The notes beneath the pieces are model-generated. The model made no database searches. It had not been told where the DNA came from and saw only the letters and a program-made list of their open reading frames with translations. Below, one piece after another: positions 35,617 through 45,553 of a DNA stretch of 64,000 nt; position 1 is the first letter of the stretch; the number at the start of each line of letters is the position of its first letter. The position numbers and the translations under genes were made by a program. Source of the stretch: Aquibium sp. A9E412 (GTDB lineage Bacteria > Pseudomonadota > Alphaproteobacteria > Rhizobiales > Rhizobiaceae); contig NZ_JAOAOP010000005.1 of NCBI RefSeq assembly GCF_030398335.1, positions 55,860-119,859 of the forward strand, read 5' to 3'.

Positions 35617-36714
35617 CTAAGCGCCGGCCACGTGGAGGTCGCGCGGCAGATCGGAGAAGATCTCCGGCCCGTCGGCGCGCAGGATGACGATCTCCTCGAG
35701 CCGGATGCCGAAGCGTCCCGGCAGGTAGATGCCCGGCTCGATGGAGAACACCATGCCCTCCTCCAGCTCGGTCTCGGAGGTCGAGGTGAGATAGGGCGGC
35801 TCGTGGCCGTCGATGCCGAGCCCGTGCCCGGTGCGGTGGACGAAGTAGTCGCCGTAGCCGGCCTCGGCGATGACGCCGCGCGCGGCCGCGTCGACCGCCT
35901 TGGCCGGCACGCCCGGCCGGGCAGCGGCGAGCGCGGCCTGAACGGCCCGCTCGACCACCGCGTGCACGTCGCGGTAGCCCTCGGGCGGCCGGCCGACGAC
36001 GGCCATGCGCGTGATGTCGCTCGGATAGCCGCCCTTGCGCGCGCCGATGTCGATCACCACCGCGTCGCCCTCCTCGAAGCGGCGCTCGCCGGCCTGGTGG
36101 TGCGGGAAGGCGCCGTTGCCGCCGCCGCCGACGATGGTGAACAGCGGCGCCGCGCCCTGCTCGGCGAATGCGGCGCGGATCTCGGCGGCCAGCTCGGTCT
36201 CCGACAGGCCGGGGCGCAGGGCGGAGAAGGCGCGCTGCATCGCCCGGTCGGCGGCGGTCGCGCTCGCCTTCAGCGCGGCGAACTCCGTCTCGTCCTTGCG
36301 CATGCGCAGCGCGCCGACCGTCGCATCGGTGAAGGCATGGCCGGCCTGCGGCAGCGCCTCGAGCAGGGTCAGCGCAAAGTCGGCGCGCATCGTCTCGTCG
36401 AGCACGACACGGCGCGCATCGGTGGCGCCGGCATCCGCGAGCGCGGCGGCGAGCGCGGCCTGCGGCCCCTCGGCGTCGCTCCACGGATGGAACGGGATGT
36501 CGGTCGCGCCGCGGCTGCCCTCGGCGTTGAGCGCGGGCATCAGGAAGGCTTCGCGCTGCGGCCCGACGAACAGCAGGCAGGGGCGCTCGTCCGGGTGCGG
36601 GTGGAAGCCGAGCAGCCACTGCATGTGCGAGCCGGGGCCGAGCGCCACCAGGTCGGTGCCGGTCTGCCGCATCCGTTCGCGCAGGGCGGCCAGTCGTTTC
36701 GCCGTGTCGGCCAT
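35617..36714 (-). CDS. M24 metallopeptidase (Xaa-Pro aminopeptidase/creatinase-like)
   Basis: The 365-residue protein has a creatinase-type N-terminal domain (about 1-130) and a pita-bread catalytic domain carrying all five metal ligands in order: Asp in VVIDIGAR, Asp in YPSDITRM, His in RTGHGLG, Glu in SIEPGIYL, Glu in RLEEIVIL. It may hydrolyse Xaa-Pro peptides, an amidine or a cyclic-compound opening product. It lies between the racemase and the second hyuB, with a hairpin upstream; AAGGACC precedes the ATG. Confidence 0.93.
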   Translation of the reverse strand: MADTAKRLAALRERMRQTGTDLVALGPGSHMQWLLGFHPHPDERPCLLFVGPQREAFLMPALNAEGSRGATDIPFHPWSDAEGPQAALAAALADAGATDARRVVLDETMRADFALTLLEALPQAGHAFTDATVGALRMRKDETEFAALKASATAADRAMQRAFSALRPGLSETELAAEIRAAFAEQGAAPLFTIVGGGGNGAFPHHQAGERRFEEGDAVVIDIGARKGGYPSDITRMAVVGRPPEGYRDVHAVVERAVQAALAAARPGVPAKAVDAAARGVIAEAGYGDYFVHRTGHGLGIDGHEPPYLTSTSETELEEGMVFSIEPGIYLPGRFGIRLEEIVILRADGPEIFSDLPRDLHVAGA

Positions 36715-36766
36715 GGCGGAGGTCCTTTCGATGGTCGGGGTGTGTCCTGGCGGCGCGTGGCGCCGG

Positions 36767-36795
36767 GCACGGGGCGGCCGGCGGCCGCCCCGTGC
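36767..36795 (-). other. Intercistronic hairpin between racemase and M24 peptidase genes
   Basis: 13-bp perfect arms GCACGGGGCGGCC / GGCCGCCCCGTGC with a 3-base loop lie in the 105-base gap. There is no T-run. Probably an mRNA-stability or REP-like element separating expression levels within the operon. Confidence 0.55.
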
Positions 36796-36819
36796 GGTCG
36801 GTGGTGGCGGGAGCGCCGC

Positions 36820-37656
36820 TCAGGCGGCCTTGCGCTGCGGGCCGGGCGTTTCGGCCTCGACCACGACGCGGTTGCCGAACACCTCGCCGCCGTCGAACAC
36901 GCCGATGCGGGCGATCTCGTCTTCCGGCGGCGCCTCGCACGACCATTTGCGGCTCGGAGCCCAGCCGCACTGGCGCTTCAGCACCGCGGCGTACTCGGCC
37001 CGCTTGAGCGCGGCGATCGACGGGTCGATGACCGGCACGCCGAGCTCCTTCTCGACCTCGCGGTAGAAGCCGATCTCCATGGTGCAGCCGAGGATCAGCG
37101 CCTCGGCGTATTCCTCCTCGACCGCCTTGTGGCCGGCCGCGATCAACCGGCGGCCGGTCTCCTCGTGGTCGCACTGGAACTCGGTGACGCCGAGCTCGAC
37201 ATGGTAGAAGCCCGACAGCCGGTGGTCGTGGCCGTGCTCGCGCACGGTCGAATGCATCTGGTGCACCCACTTGCGGCGGCCGACGATGATGCCGAAGCGG
37301 TTGGACAGGCTGGCGGCGATCTCGCAGGAGGCGACGCAGGGTGCCGTCACGATCATGTCGCCGGAGACCTCGCGGGCGTCGTGCAGCGCGGTGTCGTAGA
37401 AGCAGCCGATCGCCAGCGCGTCGAAGCCCTCGCGGGCGGCCTGGCGGGCGGCGCGGATGATGCCGCGCGTCACCATCGCCTCGTAGGAGCGGTACTCGAT
37501 GTGCGTGAAGCCGCCCTCGGCCTCCGGCAGCGAGGTCACATGCACCTCGGTGCCCGGCAGCTTGTGGTCGCGTGCCATGGCGGCGAAGATGTCGTCATAG
37601 GCCGCGCTGCTCGCCAGCGGGTTGAGATACATGATCTTGAGCGGTGTTTCGGTCAT
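36820..37656 (-). CDS. Asp/Glu/hydantoin racemase family protein
   Basis: The 278-residue protein has the paired catalytic cysteines of the family, Cys in DALAIGCFYDTALHD and Cys in ALILGCTMEIGFY, plus the N-terminal MYLNPLASSAAYDDI. With hyuA/hyuB it most likely racemises a hydantoin or an acidic amino acid so that both isomers can be used. ATG 37656 follows AGGAGGAAGAAA. It lies 21 bases after hyuB. Confidence 0.92.
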   Translation of the reverse strand: MTETPLKIMYLNPLASSAAYDDIFAAMARDHKLPGTEVHVTSLPEAEGGFTHIEYRSYEAMVTRGIIRAARQAAREGFDALAIGCFYDTALHDAREVSGDMIVTAPCVASCEIAASLSNRFGIIVGRRKWVHQMHSTVREHGHDHRLSGFYHVELGVTEFQCDHEETGRRLIAAGHKAVEEEYAEALILGCTMEIGFYREVEKELGVPVIDPSIAALKRAEYAAVLKRQCGWAPSRKWSCEAPPEDEIARIGVFDGGEVFGNRVVVEAETPGPQRKAA

Positions 37657-37677
37657 TTTCTTCCTCCTGAATGGCGG

Positions 37678-39342
37678 TCAGCCGGCAAAGCCGTAGACCT
37701 CCCTTGCCCGCTCCGGCGTCAGATAGCCGTTGCGGATGTCCTGCCGGATCTTGTCCGGGTCGCGCTGCTCGGGATCGCCGACGCCGCCGCCGGTGCCGGT
37801 GATGACGCGGATGACGTCGTCCTTGTTGACCGTGAGGCCGGAGACGAAGGCGTACTGCTCCTTGCTGCCGTCGGTGCGCAGCACCTCGACATAGTTGGGC
37901 GAGCCCTCGCAGCCGCCGTCGAGCGCCCATGGCGGGAACTTCGAGCGCGTGTAGCCGGCGGTCAGGAAGCCGTTGTCGGCGCGGATGCGGTAGTCCATGA
38001 CGATGCCGCGGCCGCCGGCGAACTCGCCCTCGCCGCCGGGCGCCAGGTTGAGCTCCATGCGGTCGACGATCAGCCCGTTGCGCGCCTCGTTGACCTCGGC
38101 CGGGCAGTTGTAGGTCTCGCCGTGGAAGCCGCAGAAGATCGCCGAGTTGCCGTCATGGCCGTGGCTGGCGCCCCAGCCGCCGAGCTGCGGCTCGATGATG
38201 GTGTACTGGCGCCCGGTGTCGGGGTGGGTGCCGCCGATGAAGGTGCCGCACACCGAGGCGAAGTGGCCGGAGGCCAGCCGCTCGGGCATGTGCGGCGCCA
38301 GGCAGCGCCAGATGATGTCGTAAACGCGCAGCTCGATCTCGTAGTAGAAGCCGATCGGCGCGGGCTCCCTGGCGTGGAACACCGAGCCCTCGCGGGTGAG
38401 CAGGCGGATCGGCCGGAACGAGCCCTCATTGGCCGGCGAGTAGGGGTCGGTCAGCGACTTGAAGATCATCTGCGCGGCGACCATCACGCCGTCGCGGCTG
38501 GTGTTGACCGGATTGTTCGACTGGTCGGGATTGTCGCGCAGGTCGACGGTGAAGGCGTCGTCGGTGATGGTGATCTTGACGTTGAAGATGCGCCCGTCGT
38601 CCTGCTCCTCCGACAGCTCGAAGGTGCCCTTGGGCAGGTTGGCGAGCTCCTTGAGCGAGACCTGCTCGCCGAAGTCGAGGAACGAGGCCATCGCCTTCTC
38701 GAAGGTGCCGACGCCGTATTTGTCGGCCAGCTCGGCGAGCCGCCTGGCACCGATGCGCACCGAGGCGATGGCCGCCCACAGGTCGCCCTCCAGCACGTCG
38801 GGCATGCGCGAGTTGACCTTGACGATCTCCATCACCGAGCGGATCGGCTCGCCGCCGTCGATGATCTTGACGGCGGGCAGGCGCAGGCCCTCCTGGAAGA
38901 TCTCGGTCGCCTCGCCGGACAGCGAGCCCGGCGCCATGCCGCCGACGTCGGAATTGTGCGCGATGTTGGCGGTCCAGGCGATCAGCCGGTCGCCGGCGAA
39001 CACCGGCATCGCCACGACGATGTCGTTGAGATGGGTGACGCCGCCGTAATAGGGATCGTTGGTCGCGAACACGTCGCCGGGCTTGATCTCGCCGGGCCCG
39101 GCGAACTTCTCGACGACCACCTTGACCGCCTTGTCGAGCACGCCGATGAAGGCCGGGATGCCGGCGCCCGAGGAGGCCAGCGCGCCGCGCGCGTCGGTGA
39201 TGCCGGTGCCCATGTCGAGCACCTCGTAGATGATCGAGCTCATCGCCGTCTTCTTCATCACGGCGAACATCTCGTCGGCGGTCGCCTGCAGCGAGTTCTG
39301 GATGATCTCCAGCGTGATCGGGTCGTTGGAACGGTCCGTCAT
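37678..39342 (-). CDS. hyuB: Hydantoinase B/oxoprolinase family protein, first copy
   Basis: The 554-residue HyuB protein has ITLEIIQNSLQATADEMFAV at its start, TAMSSIIYEVLDMGTGITDA, FATNDPYYGGVTHLNDIVVA and GGVGDPEQRDPDKIRQDIRN near its end. It lies 11 bases after hyuA, the usual HyuA/HyuB pairing, so this copy is the expected partner of HyuA. ATG 39342 follows GAGGGAGGCGG; five upstream in-frame codons are excluded. Confidence 0.95.
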   Translation of the reverse strand: MTDRSNDPITLEIIQNSLQATADEMFAVMKKTAMSSIIYEVLDMGTGITDARGALASSGAGIPAFIGVLDKAVKVVVEKFAGPGEIKPGDVFATNDPYYGGVTHLNDIVVAMPVFAGDRLIAWTANIAHNSDVGGMAPGSLSGEATEIFQEGLRLPAVKIIDGGEPIRSVMEIVKVNSRMPDVLEGDLWAAIASVRIGARRLAELADKYGVGTFEKAMASFLDFGEQVSLKELANLPKGTFELSEEQDDGRIFNVKITITDDAFTVDLRDNPDQSNNPVNTSRDGVMVAAQMIFKSLTDPYSPANEGSFRPIRLLTREGSVFHAREPAPIGFYYEIELRVYDIIWRCLAPHMPERLASGHFASVCGTFIGGTHPDTGRQYTIIEPQLGGWGASHGHDGNSAIFCGFHGETYNCPAEVNEARNGLIVDRMELNLAPGGEGEFAGGRGIVMDYRIRADNGFLTAGYTRSKFPPWALDGGCEGSPNYVEVLRTDGSKEQYAFVSGLTVNKDDVIRVITGTGGGVGDPEQRDPDKIRQDIRNGYLTPERAREVYGFAG

Positions 39343-39353
39343 GGCCGCCTCCC

Positions 39354-41432
39354 TCAAGCTTCGAGATGGATGAGGATGTTGCCGTAGCCGTCGATCTCCA
39401 CCCGGTTGCCGGGATGGATGACGATGGTGGTGCCGGGATCCTCGACGATGGCGGGGCCGGCGAAGCGCATGCCGGGCTCCAGCTTCGTGCCGTCGTAGAT
39501 GGTCGCCTCGTGCACGCCCTCGAGCGCATAGTCGACCTTGCGCCGGCCCTTGACCGCGGCCTCCGGCGCGGTGCCGGTCGGCTGCCGTTCGGCCATGGTC
39601 AGCTTGCCCACCTCGGCGGCGGCGACGAGATGGATGCCGACCATCTCGACCGGCGCGTCGAGCCGGTAGGTGTATTCGCGCTCGTAGGTCTCGTGGAAGG
39701 CGTCCTCGATGGCCGACAGCCGGTCGTCGGTGACGGCGCCGGCGTCGAGCAGCACCTCGGTCGTGTGCTCCTGGTTCTGGTAGCGGAACTTGCCGTAGCG
39801 CAGGAAGGTGACGCGGTCGCCGGCGATGCCCTCGGCCTCGAACTGCTTGCGCGCGCGCGCCTCGGTCTCGGCGAACAGCCGCTCGATCCCTTCCGAGGCG
39901 CCCGGCTTCAGGTCGGCCAGCCGGGTGACGAAGTAGTCGCGGCGCAGGTCCGACATCATCATGCCCCAGGCCGAGAACACCGAGGCGGCGGCCGGCACGA
40001 CGACCTTCCTGACGCCGAGCTCGCCGGCCAGCGCCACCGCATGCATGGCGCCGCCGCCGCCGAAGGCGACGAGGGTGAAGTCGCGCGGGTCGTGGCCGCG
40101 GTTGAGCGACACCAGCTTGAGCGCGTTGACCATGTTGTTGTTGGCGATGCGCACGATGCCGCGCGCCGCCTCGTCGGCGTCGACGCCGAGCCGCTCGCCG
40201 ACCGCCCTAATCGCGGTCTCGGCCGCGCCCATGTCGGCCTCGACGTCGCCGCCGCAGAAGTAGTCGCGGTTGATGCGGCCGAGCCACAGATTGGCGTCGG
40301 TCGTCGTCGCCTTGTCGCCGCCGCGGCCATAGGCGGCCGGCCCCGGCATGGCGCCGGCCGATTGCGGACCGACATGCAGCTTGCCGAAATCGTCGACCCA
40401 GGCGATCGAGCCGCCGCCATTGCCGATCTCGACCAGGTCGACGACGGGCACCATGATCGGATAGCCGGCCGTGGTGCGGTCGCGCTCGATCCAGTAGTCG
40501 GTCATGATCTTGACCTGGCCGTCCTCGATCAGCGAGCACTTCGCCGTCGTGCCGCCGATGTCGAGCGCCAGCACGTTGGGCTCGCCGATCAGCTTGCCGA
40601 GCTCGGCCGCGCCCCAGAAGCCGGAGGCGGGGCCCGATTCCACCATGGTGATGGGGATCTGCGACACCGCCTCGAGCGAATCGACGCCGCAGTTCGACTG
40701 CATGATGTAGGGGCTGCGGGCGAAGCCCTTGTCCTTCAGCCCGCCGGCGAGCCGCGACAGGTAGCGCTCGGCGATCGGCTGCACATAGGCCGACAGAACG
40801 GCCGTGTTGGTGCGCTCGTATTCGCGCCATTCGCGGGTGATCTGGTGCGAGGCGACGACCGCGACGTCGTTCCACAGGCGCCGCACCTCGGCGAGCGCGG
40901 CCTGCTCGTGCGCCGGGTCGGCGTAGGAATGCAGGAAGCTGATGGCGACGGCCTCGACGCCGTCGGCCCGGAAGTCGTCGAGGATCGCCGGCAGGCCCGA
41001 CAGGTCGAGCGGGCGCATCTCCTCGCCCTTGTAGCTGATGCGGCCGGGCACCTCGCGGCGCAGGTAGCGCGGCACGAAGGGCTCGGGCTTCTGGTAGTGC
41101 AGGTTGAAGAAGTCGGGCCGGTTGCCGCGCGCGATCTCCAGCGTGTCGCGGAAGCCCTCGGTGGTGATGAGGCCGACCTTGACGCCCTTGCGCTCGGTCA
41201 ACGCGTTGATGACCACCGTGGTGCCGTGCGCCAGGAAGTCGACCTGGGCCGGGTCGACGCCGCCCTTCTCCAGCACCTTGAGCACGCCCTGCTCGAAATC
41301 CGGCGGCGTGGTGTCGGACTTGGCGGTGGTGATGCGCGAGACCCCGGCGCCGGGCTCGCTCTCGAAGCAGACGAGGTCGGTGAAGGTGCCGCCCACGTCG
41401 GTCGCCACGCGTATCGTCTTGTCGGCCATCAT
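39354..41432 (-). CDS. hyuA: Hydantoinase A/oxoprolinase family protein
   Basis: The 692-residue ATP-dependent subunit has an N-terminal ASKHA-type motif IRVATDVGGTFTDLV, FLAHGTTVVINALTERKG, the central LALDIGGTTAKCSLIEDGQV and FTLVAFGGGGAMHAVALAGE. With HyuB it opens hydantoin, oxoproline or N-methylhydantoin rings in the cytoplasm using ATP; the substrate cannot be fixed from sequence. ATG 41432 overlaps the stop of the GAF gene (ATGATGGCC); the next ATG (41429) is equally placed. Confidence 0.95.
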   Translation of the reverse strand: MMADKTIRVATDVGGTFTDLVCFESEPGAGVSRITTAKSDTTPPDFEQGVLKVLEKGGVDPAQVDFLAHGTTVVINALTERKGVKVGLITTEGFRDTLEIARGNRPDFFNLHYQKPEPFVPRYLRREVPGRISYKGEEMRPLDLSGLPAILDDFRADGVEAVAISFLHSYADPAHEQAALAEVRRLWNDVAVVASHQITREWREYERTNTAVLSAYVQPIAERYLSRLAGGLKDKGFARSPYIMQSNCGVDSLEAVSQIPITMVESGPASGFWGAAELGKLIGEPNVLALDIGGTTAKCSLIEDGQVKIMTDYWIERDRTTAGYPIMVPVVDLVEIGNGGGSIAWVDDFGKLHVGPQSAGAMPGPAAYGRGGDKATTTDANLWLGRINRDYFCGGDVEADMGAAETAIRAVGERLGVDADEAARGIVRIANNNMVNALKLVSLNRGHDPRDFTLVAFGGGGAMHAVALAGELGVRKVVVPAAASVFSAWGMMMSDLRRDYFVTRLADLKPGASEGIERLFAETEARARKQFEAEGIAGDRVTFLRYGKFRYQNQEHTTEVLLDAGAVTDDRLSAIEDAFHETYEREYTYRLDAPVEMVGIHLVAAAEVGKLTMAERQPTGTAPEAAVKGRRKVDYALEGVHEATIYDGTKLEPGMRFAGPAIVEDPGTTIVIHPGNRVEIDGYGNILIHLEA

Positions 41433-41918
41433 GCGGCTCCCCGGTTCTTGGCTTGCTGCTGCAGAAGGAAGCAGGCTGCCGCCGGCAGCTTCAGCGCCTC
41501 GCCGGCGCGCAGCCTGTCATCGGTGTAGAAGCCCGCTTCGTGCAGGCAATTGACGGTGCCCGCCACATGGCCGTCGAGCACGATCGGGATGTTGACGACC
41601 GCCTCGCAGCCGAGCGAGCGGATCAGCGGGTGGTCGTCGAAGACGGCGGCGATGCCGTCGATGTCGTTGGCGACGAAGCAGCGCTTTTCCTCGAGCACCT
41701 GGCGCGCCCAGTCGGTGGTGTTGACCGGCTTGGTGCCGGACACCGGATAGGCGTCGGGCATGTTGGAGTAGAAGCGCTCGGCGACGCCGCTCGCGAAGTC
41801 GAAGCTCATCAGCGTGAACAGCTTGACGCCGAGCGTCGCCTCGGTGAGGCGGCACAGCGCGTCGCAGGCCGGGCCGGGCTGGCCGGTCTCGGCCAGCGCG
41901 GCGGTGAAGGGCGCGTAG

Positions 41919-41926
<8 letters not shown>
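41429..41926 (-). CDS. GAF domain protein
   Basis: The 165-residue protein is a single GAF domain: ACDALCRLTEATLGVKLFTL, YSNMPDAYPVSGTKPVNTTD, VNIPIVLDGHVAGTVNCLHE. It has no DNA-binding or enzymatic domain. Its start overlaps the ABC ATPase stop by 8 bases and its stop overlaps the hyuA start. A small-molecule sensor or allosteric partner of the hydrolysing enzymes is possible; the function is unproven. Confidence 0.87.
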
Positions 41927-42736
<810 letters not shown>

Positions 42737-42740
<4 letters not shown>

Positions 42741-43627
42741 CGGGCGCCCTCCGGCTCGCCGCAGCCCTCGTGCACGACGAGCGGCGCGTAGTAGTCGTCC
42801 GAGGTGTCCTCGATCTCGGGGATGCCGCCGCCGGTGATGCGCGGGATGGCGCGCATCAGGGCGCGGGTGTAGGGGTGGCGCGGGTCCTCGAACAGCGCCT
42901 CGGCCGTGCCGTGCTCGACGATGCGGCCCTTGTAGATGACGTAGACGCGGTCGGCGAACTCGCGCACCACGCCGAGATTGTGCGAGATGAACAGCACCGC
43001 CGTGTTGTGCTCGATGACCAGATCGCGCATCAGGCTCAGCGTCTGCGCCTGCACGGTCACGTCGAGCGCGGTGCCCGGCTCGTCGGCGATCAGCAGCGAG
43101 GGCTCGTTGGCGAGCGCCATGGCGATCATCACGCGCTGGTTCATGCCGCCGGAAAGCTGGAAGGGATAGCTCTCCAGCACACGCGCCGATTCGGCGATCG
43201 AGACGTCCTCGAGCAGGCGCGCCGCGCGGGCGTCGGCCGCCTCACGCGTGATCGCCGCGTCGGCGCGCCGGAGCACCTCGTGGAACTGCTCGCCGATGCG
43301 GTAGACCGGGTTGAGCGAGGAGGTCGGATCCTGGAAGATCATCGACATGCGCGTGCCGCGCAGCCGGTGGCGCTGGCGCCACGACAGCGCCTCCAGGTCC
43401 TGGCCCTCGAACTCGACCAGGCCGTCGACGCGGGCGCTGCGCAGGGTCTGCAGCAGGCCGAGGATGATGCGCGCGGTGACCGACTTGCCGGAGCCCGATT
43501 CGCCGACCAGCGCGACGCGCTCGCCGCGGCGGATGTGGAGCGAGATGCCGTGCAGCACCTCGATCAGGCCGCTGTAGGTCTTGAACGACAGGTGCAGGTC
43601 GCGGATGCGCAGGGTGGGCGGGGTCAC
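42737..43627 (-). CDS. Oligopeptide/dipeptide ABC transporter ATPase (DppD-like)
   Basis: The 296-residue ATPase has Walker A GESGSGKSV, LSGGMNQRVMIAMALANEPS, ADEPGTALDVTVQAQ and the C-terminal DPRHPYTRALMRAIP motif. GTG 43627 overlaps the DppC-like stop (GTGA); the longer open frame to 45037 is an artefact of the permease region. GTP/ATP drives uptake with its DppF-like partner. Confidence 0.94.
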
Positions 43628-44457
43628 TGGTCCACTCCCAGGATTTCGCGCAGCGCGTCGCCGAGCAGGTTGAAGCCGAAGACCGCGATCAGGATGGCCA
43701 TGCCGGGAAACACGGTGAGCCACCAGGAGTCCGGCAGGTACTTGGCGCCGTCGGCGACCATCGAGCCGAGGTCGGGGGTGGGCGGCTGCACGCCAAGGCC
43801 GAGGAAGGACAGCGATGAGGCGATCAGGATGACGAAGCCGAGGTCGAGCGTCATCTTGGTGAGAACGGCCGGCACGCAGTTGGGCAGGATCTCGCGGAAG
43901 ACGACGTGCAGCCGCGAGGCGCCGATCACCTCGGCGGCGAGCACGTAGCCCTCCTCCTTCTCGCCGCGCGTCAGGTTGTAGACGAGGCGCGTGTACCACG
44001 GCCACCACATGGCGGTGACCGCCAGCATGCCGTTGGTCAGCGTCGGCTCGAGCAGGCCCATCATCGACATGGCCAGCACCAGCGGCGGGATCGACAGGAA
44101 GACGTCGGTGATGCGCATCAGCACCGCTTCCGTCCAGCCGCCGAAATAGCCGGCGACCAGGCCGATGGTGACGCCGATCGGCACCGCGATGGCGAGCACG
44201 ACGATGCCGAGCATCAGCGAGATGCGGTAGGCGTAGATGACGCGCGAGAACAGGTCGCGGCCGACCAGGTCGGTGCCGAACAGATAGGGCCAGCCGGGCG
44301 CCTTGTTGAAATTGGCGAAGTCGACGACGGCGCCGCGATGCTCGGGGAAGGGCGCGATGAAATCGGCGAAGACGGCCGACAGGACGACGAGCGCGACGAG
44401 CGCGACGCCGAGCGCCGACAGCGGATTGGCGATCAGGATGGCGGCGGTTCGCTTCAT
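43624..44457 (-). CDS. Oligopeptide/dipeptide ABC transporter permease (DppC-like)
   Basis: The 277-residue permease has about six transmembrane helices. The N-terminal region includes APGWPYLFGTDLVGRDLFSR, the DppC-type LGTDxxGRD signature, and EAA-loop-like YVLAAEVIGASRLHVVFREI is the ATPase contact. It lies 3 bases after the DppB-like gene. Confidence 0.95.
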   Translation of the reverse strand: MKRTAAILIANPLSALGVALVALVVLSAVFADFIAPFPEHRGAVVDFANFNKAPGWPYLFGTDLVGRDLFSRVIYAYRISLMLGIVVLAIAVPIGVTIGLVAGYFGGWTEAVLMRITDVFLSIPPLVLAMSMMGLLEPTLTNGMLAVTAMWWPWYTRLVYNLTRGEKEEGYVLAAEVIGASRLHVVFREILPNCVPAVLTKMTLDLGFVILIASSLSFLGLGVQPPTPDLGSMVADGAKYLPDSWWLTVFPGMAILIAVFGFNLLGDALREILGVDQ

Positions 44458-44460
44458 GGC

Positions 44461-45483
44461 TCAGGACCTCTGCGACAGACGGATGCGCGGGTTGATGAGC
44501 GCGATCAGCAGGTCGACCACGATGTTCACGATCAGGAACATCGCCGAGATGATGAGCACCGTGCCGACGATGGCGTTGAGATCCTTGCGCAGGATCACCG
44601 CGACGCCGTAGCGCGACAGGCCCGGCCAGGCGAACACCGCCTCCACCAGGAAGGCGTTGCCGAGCAGCGCGGCGAAGTCGAGGCCGATGATCGTCAGCGA
44701 GGGGATCAGCGACGGCCGGAAGGCGTAGCGGTTGGCGATGCGCCGCTCGGGAAAGCCGTAGGAGCGCGCCATCTCGATGAACGGGCGGTCGTAGGTCTCC
44801 ACCATGTTGGCGCGGGTCAGCCGGGCGGCCTGGCCGATGCCCGACAGCGCCAGCGCGAAGGCCGGCAGCACGAGGTGCCAGGCGGCGTTGCCGAAGGCGC
44901 GGATGTCGCCGGCCAGCAGCGTGTCGATCAGCAGGAAGCCGGTGACCGACGGCACCGAGAAGCTGTCGGCGATGCGCCCGGCGATCGGAAACAGCGGCAG
45001 GAAGAAGGCGAAGATCAGCATCAGGATCACCGCCCACACGAAGCTCGGGGCGGAGACGCCGAGCATGGCGACGATGCGGATGGCGTTGTCGGGCCAGGCG
45101 CCGCGGTAGCGCGCCGAAAGCACGCCGAGCGGCAGGCCGATCATGATCATCATCAGGCCGGCGACGATGATCAGCTCCAGCGTGGCCGGCAGGAACTGGG
45201 CGATGTCGGTCGTCACCGGCCGGTTGGTGTAGAGCGACACGCCGAGGTCGCCCTGCGCCAGGTCGGCGATGAAGTAGGCGTATTGCAGCGGCAGCGGCTC
45301 GTCGAGGTGGAGCCTTTCGCGCAGGGCCTCGACCTGCTCGGCCGAGGCGTTGGGGCCCAGCGCGATGCGCGCCGGGTCGCCGGGGATGACCCGGGCGATG
45401 GCGAAGATCAGCATCGAGACCCCGACCAGCACGATCAAGGAGATCCCCAGCCGCTTCAGGATGAGGCGGACGACAGGCGACAT
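44461..45483 (-). CDS. Oligopeptide/dipeptide ABC transporter permease (DppB-like)
   Basis: The 340-residue permease begins RLILKRLGISLIVLVGVSML, has the FAIARVIPGDPARIALGPNA motif of DppB proteins, and an EAA-like MVETYDRPFIEMARSYGFPE loop. It forms the channel with the DppC-like partner. A strong hairpin in the 70-base gap separates it from the binding-protein gene. Confidence 0.95.
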   Translation of the reverse strand: MSPVVRLILKRLGISLIVLVGVSMLIFAIARVIPGDPARIALGPNASAEQVEALRERLHLDEPLPLQYAYFIADLAQGDLGVSLYTNRPVTTDIAQFLPATLELIIVAGLMMIMIGLPLGVLSARYRGAWPDNAIRIVAMLGVSAPSFVWAVILMLIFAFFLPLFPIAGRIADSFSVPSVTGFLLIDTLLAGDIRAFGNAAWHLVLPAFALALSGIGQAARLTRANMVETYDRPFIEMARSYGFPERRIANRYAFRPSLIPSLTIIGLDFAALLGNAFLVEAVFAWPGLSRYGVAVILRKDLNAIVGTVLIISAMFLIVNIVVDLLIALINPRIRLSQRS

Positions 45484-45510
45484 TGCGCTCGCTTTCCAGT
45501 GGTGGCGTGG

Positions 45511-45538
45511 GCGGGCCGGCGGCTGGCCGCCGGCCCGC
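45511..45538 (-). other. Hairpin between binding-protein and permease genes
   Basis: 12-bp perfect arms GCGGGCCGGCGG / CCGCCGGCCCGC with loop CTGG. There is no T-run. Stem-loops at this place in ABC operons typically protect the binding-protein message and lower permease expression. Confidence 0.6.
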
Positions 45539-45553
45539 GGGGCGCGCGGCCCC

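Noticed and set aside
33989..37270. HyuB2 open frame extending N-terminally to 1093 codons
   Set aside because: The extension overlaps the M24 peptidase and racemase in another frame. A good ATG with ribosome-binding site is at 35581.
35632..39387. A 1251-codon plus-strand open frame
   Set aside because: It is antisense to the M24 peptidase, racemase and hyuB genes, all strongly supported. The product is low-complexity Ala/Arg/Gly/Val without family motifs.
39366..41528. A 720-codon plus-strand open frame opposite hyuA
   Set aside because: Shadow of hyuA caused by codon bias; no recognisable domain, start context or ribosome-binding site.
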